Shown here in pieces: positions 60,533 through 64,000 of a DNA stretch of 64,000 nucleotides (positions within the stretch are counted from its first letter, which is position 1; the number at the start of each line of letters is the position of its first letter). Under the pieces are notes generated by a model, which had not been told where the DNA came from, did no database searches, and saw nothing but the letters and a program-made list of their open reading frames with translations. The position numbers were made by a program, and so were the translations under genes. The DNA is from Paenibacillus ehimensis NBRC 15659 (lineage in GTDB: Bacteria > Bacillota > Bacilli > Paenibacillales > NBRC-103111): contig NZ_BILX01000007.1 of the NCBI RefSeq assembly GCF_004000785.1, forward strand, positions 97,660 through 161,659. The letters run 5' to 3'.

Positions 60533-60533
60533 A

Positions 60534-60565
60534 GAAGGAGGGGAAATTCCCCTCCTTCAATTATT
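60534..60565. terminator. Bidirectional terminator
   Basis: Perfect 10-bp arms GAAGGAGGGG / CCCCTCCTTC with a five-base loop and an A/T-rich tail, between two convergent genes. Confidence 0.85.
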
Positions 60566-61193
60566 TTGTTTTAGCCGGATCGATAAAATGATTCGATAAC
60601 TGGATGTTCTTAATGCGATTGTTGTCATCCATTAGAAACAGGAGGTAGGGATGATATACGCCTTCTGTATGATTAGCACCCGTTACCCAGTATCCTAACG
60701 TTTTTTTACCATCGGTTTCAATTTTTTTATAGCTTTTCATTAATTGTTCGGCTGAGTCACCAATGCCAATGTTCTTATCCGTTTTCAGCGTAGAAGGACT
60801 AGCCAATAAAATATTTTCCACACCACCGATCGGTTCATTCTCGCTATTACGATAAAAAAGGATTCGGGTATTCTGCTTCTCATAATACCATTCGACTTCC
60901 GGAGTTCCGCCGCCGCCATTAGTGATTTTTGTCGGTTCCCCAAGCAAGGATTTGACTTGCTCTTGAGTATCTCCAATACGGATACCTCCAATGGAAGTGT
61001 TCTCTTTGGTGAGCGGGCCTGGCCCCTTCTCAATCGGTTTAGCCTGATTTTCACTAGGTCTATTCGTAACAGTATTCGAAGCAGAATCACCTTTGTTAGG
61101 TTCCGTTGGTTTATTATTTGTATCGTCGGCTCCGCAACCATTCAATAATACGCACCCTATAAGTAATGCAATGGCTCCAAGTTTGTGATTCAT
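60561..61193 (-). CDS. Lipoprotein with SmpA/BamE-like domain
   Basis: Lipid-anchored protein of 210 residues: signal peptide with lipobox LLNGC, a Thr/Asn/Pro-rich tether (about 25-60) and a mature domain beginning GGIRIGDTQEQVKSLLGEPTK, the helix-strand pattern of SmpA/OmlA-like modules, with a second copy-like motif (IGIGDSAEQLMKSYKK). ATG 61193 is chosen over TTG 61199 by distance to AAGGAGG. The function is unknown; it lies next to a toxin locus but nothing ties it to that. Confidence 0.75.
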   Translation of the reverse strand: MNHKLGAIALLIGCVLLNGCGADDTNNKPTEPNKGDSASNTVTNRPSENQAKPIEKGPGPLTKENTSIGGIRIGDTQEQVKSLLGEPTKITNGGGGTPEVEWYYEKQNTRILFYRNSENEPIGGVENILLASPSTLKTDKNIGIGDSAEQLMKSYKKIETDGKKTLGYWVTGANHTEGVYHPYLLFLMDDNNRIKNIQLSNHFIDPAKTK

Positions 61194-61411
61194 TTCCAAT
61201 CGCCTCCTTATAATTATTATTTTACCAAATATGATGGAGAAATGCTTGTAGGGTGCCAGGTATGACGCGTTTAGCAGAGTTTTGCCGATTTGAAAGGCTG
61301 TCTGGAACGTATCCTTTCTTGAATTGAGTAAACGCCTACTAGTGATTTAGGCGAAGTGGACCGAAAGGTCCAAACGTAAAAGCAGCCAGCGTGAGGCAAA
61401 GAGTTAGGATA

Positions 61412-61699
61412 GCCATTGCCGCGGGCAATACCGTCGTCTTGAAGCCTGCGGGTCAGACGCTGTTATCCGCGTTTTCATCGTGGAGCTGTTTATGGAAGCC
61501 GGGCTTCCGGTCGGAGCTCAGAACGTCGTCACCAGCGCCGGCAGAGTCATCGGCGATAATTCGTCGGGTCCCCCCCCCCGCCTCGATGTCATTACGTTCA
61601 CCGGTAGCCCATACGTCGGTGAAAGTATCCGCGCGAAAGCCGGATTGAAGCGCGTTACACTGGAGTTGGGCTCCAATTCCGCGGTTATCGTGGACAGCG
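61412..61699 (+). pseudogene. Truncated, decayed copy of the aldehyde dehydrogenase gene
   Basis: 288 bases closely follow bases 57079-57364 of the aldehyde dehydrogenase gene (same order, roughly nine in ten bases equal by eye), with one lost base after the start of the copy, a run of C near 61570 and an altered segment there. Both ends of the gene are missing and the frame is broken, so no product is expected. The copy ends 29 bp before the sdpA start. The rest of the 61194-61727 gap shows no gene. Confidence 0.85.
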
Positions 61700-61727
61700 T
61701 AGCACTATTGCATTCGAGGTGGTCTCA

Positions 61728-62285
61728 TTGAAAAAGTCCAAACATATCCGAATAGGGATCTTTACTTCTCTTATTACGTTGTTTTGGATTTATATTTTTC
61801 TGTTGGCGATACATACCGCGCTTCCTGCCAATGCCTTAACTTCTTTGCCGTTAAAAGAGGAACTCAAGATTATCCAATGGTTTCCGCAAGGATGGGGGTT
61901 TTACAGCAAAAATCCAAGAGAGCCTTATTTTTATGTCTACGAGGTTCCGGGGAATAAATTAGCAGGGCAATGGCCTAATAATCGGGTGGATAATGCGTTT
62001 GGATTGCTTCGTTTCGGAAGAAGTCAGGGTGTGGAAGCCGGTTTGTTAACAAGTAAAATTCCTTCGAACAGTTTAACGGAATGCAAGGAAAATCCTGTTG
62101 AATGTTTGAATCAATTACAAGCCATTGAGGTGGAAAATCCATCTCCCTTTCCTACGATTTGTGGTGATGTAGGATTTGTTTACCAGGAGCCGATTCCATG
62201 GGCTTGGAGCAAAGGTGGAGAAGAAACGGTAATGCCATCAAAATTGGTAAGGGTGAAAGTGGCATGTTCTCAAAAATCGGTGTGA
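61728..62285 (+). CDS. sdpA: SdpA family antimicrobial peptide system protein
   Basis: Protein of 185 residues with one N-terminal membrane helix (IGIFTSLITLFWIYIFLLAI) and the SdpA-family features IIQWFPQGWGFYSKNPREP and the C-terminal AWSKGG. In Bacillus subtilis SdpA and SdpB are needed to mature the cannibalism toxin from SdpC. TTG 61728 is preferred (GAGGTGG five bases upstream); GTG 61719 lies inside that site. Its end overlaps sdpB by 22 bp. Confidence 0.85.
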   Translation: MKKSKHIRIGIFTSLITLFWIYIFLLAIHTALPANALTSLPLKEELKIIQWFPQGWGFYSKNPREPYFYVYEVPGNKLAGQWPNNRVDNAFGLLRFGRSQGVEAGLLTSKIPSNSLTECKENPVECLNQLQAIEVENPSPFPTICGDVGFVYQEPIPWAWSKGGEETVMPSKLVRVKVACSQKSV

Positions 62286-63220
62286 CTGCATTACATTGGG
62301 CTTCAAACATTAATCCATGGTCAAATGTCTATGGTCTTGCCAGGTCGATCATGGCCTTATCGGCTGCCTTTACGCTGGCCATAAACGATGCCAAACTATT
62401 ATTTCGCCCCGCAAGCGGTTTAGAGCAGTATCCGTTCTGCCAGGGGACCGTGAGCTTCTTTTGTTTACTGTCGAGCGATTATTTTGAATTAAATCTTCTC
62501 CGTTGGGTTGCTGTGTTCCTATTACTAATTGTCGCTTCGGGGTGGAGACCGCGGTATACTGGCCTAATTCACTTTTGGATCGCGTACTCCTTAAATGTGT
62601 CTGCTATCACAATTGATGGTGGGGAGCAGGTTCATACAGTTATAACTGCTCTGCTGCTGCCCGTTGCATTAACCGATTCGCGTAAATGGCATTGGATCAG
62701 GGAAAATGAGACACCGCCTTTAACTGAATTATCGCTTTATAAAAGAATCACGGCGCTTGTTTCCCTCAACGCAATACGTGTTCAAATGGCCATTTTATAT
62801 TTGCACTCCACAATTGCCAAGCTCTTTGAAAAGACTTGGATTGACGGCACCGCAGTATACTATTTTTTGAATGATCCCATGCTTGGATTGCCCCCCGTCA
62901 TCAGAGAACTCCTGAAGCCTGTTATGACTTCTGAACTAATCGTGATCCCTACCTGGGGTACATTACTTCTACAGATGAGCCTTGTTCTATCCTTATTGGC
63001 CCCTAAAAGAACATGGAAGTATTTCCTCCTAGCTGCATTGTGTCTGCATGAGATGATTGCCCTTTTGTTAGGATTAATCAGTTTTTCACTGGTGATGACC
63101 GGGGCTTTGATTTTGTATCTGCGTCCGGTTGAGCAAGAGTTCAAACTACTTAGTCGATTCAAATGGGTCCAACGTAAGGCCGAGGAACCATTGTTAAGGC
63201 AGCCCGGCTTATCGAAATAA
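62264..63220 (+). CDS. sdpB: SdpB family membrane protein
   Basis: Polytopic membrane protein of 318 residues of the SdpB/HTTM type, related to vitamin-K carboxylase-like membrane domains. It begins NPWSNVYGLARSIMALS, has about seven helices and the loop HSTIAKLFEKTWIDGTAVYYFLNDPM typical of the group. It acts with SdpA in toxin maturation. ATG 62264 is chosen since the conserved N terminus begins there; an upstream ATG at 62198 lies deep in sdpA. Confidence 0.87.
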   Translation: MFSKIGVTALHWASNINPWSNVYGLARSIMALSAAFTLAINDAKLLFRPASGLEQYPFCQGTVSFFCLLSSDYFELNLLRWVAVFLLLIVASGWRPRYTGLIHFWIAYSLNVSAITIDGGEQVHTVITALLLPVALTDSRKWHWIRENETPPLTELSLYKRITALVSLNAIRVQMAILYLHSTIAKLFEKTWIDGTAVYYFLNDPMLGLPPVIRELLKPVMTSELIVIPTWGTLLLQMSLVLSLLAPKRTWKYFLLAALCLHEMIALLLGLISFSLVMTGALILYLRPVEQEFKLLSRFKWVQRKAEEPLLRQPGLSK

Positions 63221-63311
63221 ACCTTGAATTGCTTTTGAAAGGGGGGATGTGGCGTAGTATTAGAACGGGGAGGGATGTACCAAAAATATAACTGTGGAAG
63301 GAGCAATGAAA

Positions 63312-63953
63312 ATGAAATGGATAAGGCACATTTCCTTACTGCTTGTTTTTGTGCTAATGTTTACTAGTTCGGCCTTTGCCACCGGCATTCAAAAAAAACA
63401 AAATACAAAATATGATGGAGAAACCCTCTATCGCGGTATCGTATTCGGGCAAGGTCCAGTAGCCCAATTGCTGCCTGAATATTTCAATAAACAAGCCCTA
63501 GAGCAGGCCAGCAGCGAGGATGCAAAGAAAACGGTGGATTTCGTGATCCAAAAAATGAAGTCTATTAATCCGGGTTATTTCGATGAGTTCTCCAAAGTAG
63601 TTTACAGCGGTAACCGTTTAGCTATCGACAGACAATTGGCGGTTGGCGGTGAAATGTTGGCCCATATTTTGAAAATAAAAGAAGCCGATGCTCGAATTCA
63701 GGCTAATGGACCGGTAACGGGAGATTGCGTTTATCTGTACGTTGGATACGCGCTTGCCGTAGTAACCGCCGGCGGCGTGTTTAACTATGCGCTTGCCGTT
63801 AATGCGGCAGCTGTTGTGAACGGTTATGCCCTTGCTGTTGTGGCCACCGCAGTTTATGCTAAAAACTACTTCTGGCCAAAATCTGCAATTGCCGCAGACA
63901 ACAGTATTGAAAAAGAGAAATTTATTAACTCCATCGCCACGAACCTCAGGTAA
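63312..63953 (+). CDS. sdpC: SdpC-like sporulation-delaying toxin precursor
   Basis: Secreted precursor of 213 residues: signal peptide (about 1-24, ending AFA), the family segment GETLYRGIVFGQGPVAQLLPEYF, and a C-terminal hydrophobic stretch (about 140-195) from which the toxin peptide would be cut. That stretch has one cysteine (GDC) and three YALAV motifs. B. subtilis SDP has two cysteines joined in a disulfide, which cannot form here. ATG 63312 is best placed after GGAAGGAG. No SdpI/SdpR immunity pair is present before the window ends, but it may lie beyond 64000. Confidence 0.85.
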   Translation: MKWIRHISLLLVFVLMFTSSAFATGIQKKQNTKYDGETLYRGIVFGQGPVAQLLPEYFNKQALEQASSEDAKKTVDFVIQKMKSINPGYFDEFSKVVYSGNRLAIDRQLAVGGEMLAHILKIKEADARIQANGPVTGDCVYLYVGYALAVVTAGGVFNYALAVNAAAVVNGYALAVVATAVYAKNYFWPKSAIAADNSIEKEKFINSIATNLR

Positions 63954-64000
63954 GTAACAGTAACATCGGACAGAAATAAACTCCAGCTCATGTCTTAAAA

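Noticed and set aside
1..64000. CRISPR arrays, rRNA genes, ordinary tRNA genes, complete insertion sequences or prophage
   Set aside because: No regularly spaced repeats, no rRNA-like stretches, no standard-order cloverleaf, no transposase or integrase gene beyond the Rpn remnant.
63954..64000. Start of a further sdp gene
   Set aside because: The last 47 bases hold no ribosome site or start codon that can be trusted.

Overview
The window looks like a chromosomal segment of a Paenibacillus-like, spore-forming Firmicute. The reasons are moderately high GC, strong AGGAGG ribosome-binding sites, YesM/YesN and LplB/YtcP family genes, a large S-layer-homology protein, a type VII secretion module of Firmicute type, Bacillus yod-operon homologues, and Bacillus-type SigO/RsoA and Sdp loci. 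Species cannot be named from sequence alone.

Region 1 (1-14.7 kb) is a surface and polysaccharide section. It has a YesMN-type two-component pair (kinase cut by the left edge), a secreted beta-helix protein, a frameshifted PrsA-like foldase, a family 2 beta-glucuronidase and an 1842-residue SLH-anchored mosaic protein. Region 2 (14.8-25 kb) is one nine-gene operon under a GntR/FadR regulator with two matching operators: AtuA-like and DUF4387 proteins, a carbohydrate-type ABC importer (two permeases and a lipoprotein, no ATPase), two ADP-ribosylglycohydrolase-family proteins and a ribokinase. It looks like uptake and breakdown of a ribosylated or related glycoside. A chemotaxis receptor follows on the minus strand.

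Region 3 (27-35.4 kb) is a type VII secretion module: EssC ATPase, EsaB/YukD-like protein, two WXG100 proteins and a small helical protein, then a lipoprotein and a lipase with a C-terminal helical domain. The last pair resembles a reverse-architecture lipase effector with its immunity lipoprotein.

Region 4 (35.4-44.1 kb) is an RNA-repair and ADP-ribose island. A PARG-like macrodomain protein and a NADAR protein lie on the minus strand. Divergent from them, Hen1 and Pnkp follow a structured, terminator-containing leader. After an Rpn nuclease remnant comes a DIP1984 gene, a ~730-nt structured noncoding region and a slipin gene. The noncoding region contains a tRNA-Lys(UUU)-like element in circularly permuted order (T arm, closed acceptor, D arm, anticodon arm). 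This is the most unusual object in the window.

Region 5 (44.3-58 kb) is an amino-acid catabolic region: a polar amino-acid ABC importer, a PucR regulator and an eight-gene run (glutamate dehydrogenase, YodT, YodS, YodR, thiolase, YodQ, GabT-like, aldehyde dehydrogenase). The enzymes fit N-acetyl-beta-lysine breakdown to GABA and succinate. The importer and the catabolic run share the same two-box promoter layout with identical spacing.

Region 6 (58-64 kb) is AT-rich and probably acquired: a two-part sigma factor (SigO/YvrJ/RsoA), a cysteine-free glutaredoxin-like protein and a glucosaminidase-like protein behind a structured leader, a lipoprotein, a decayed 288-bp copy of the aldehyde dehydrogenase gene, and an SdpABC toxin locus whose predicted toxin has a single cysteine and repeated YALAV motifs.
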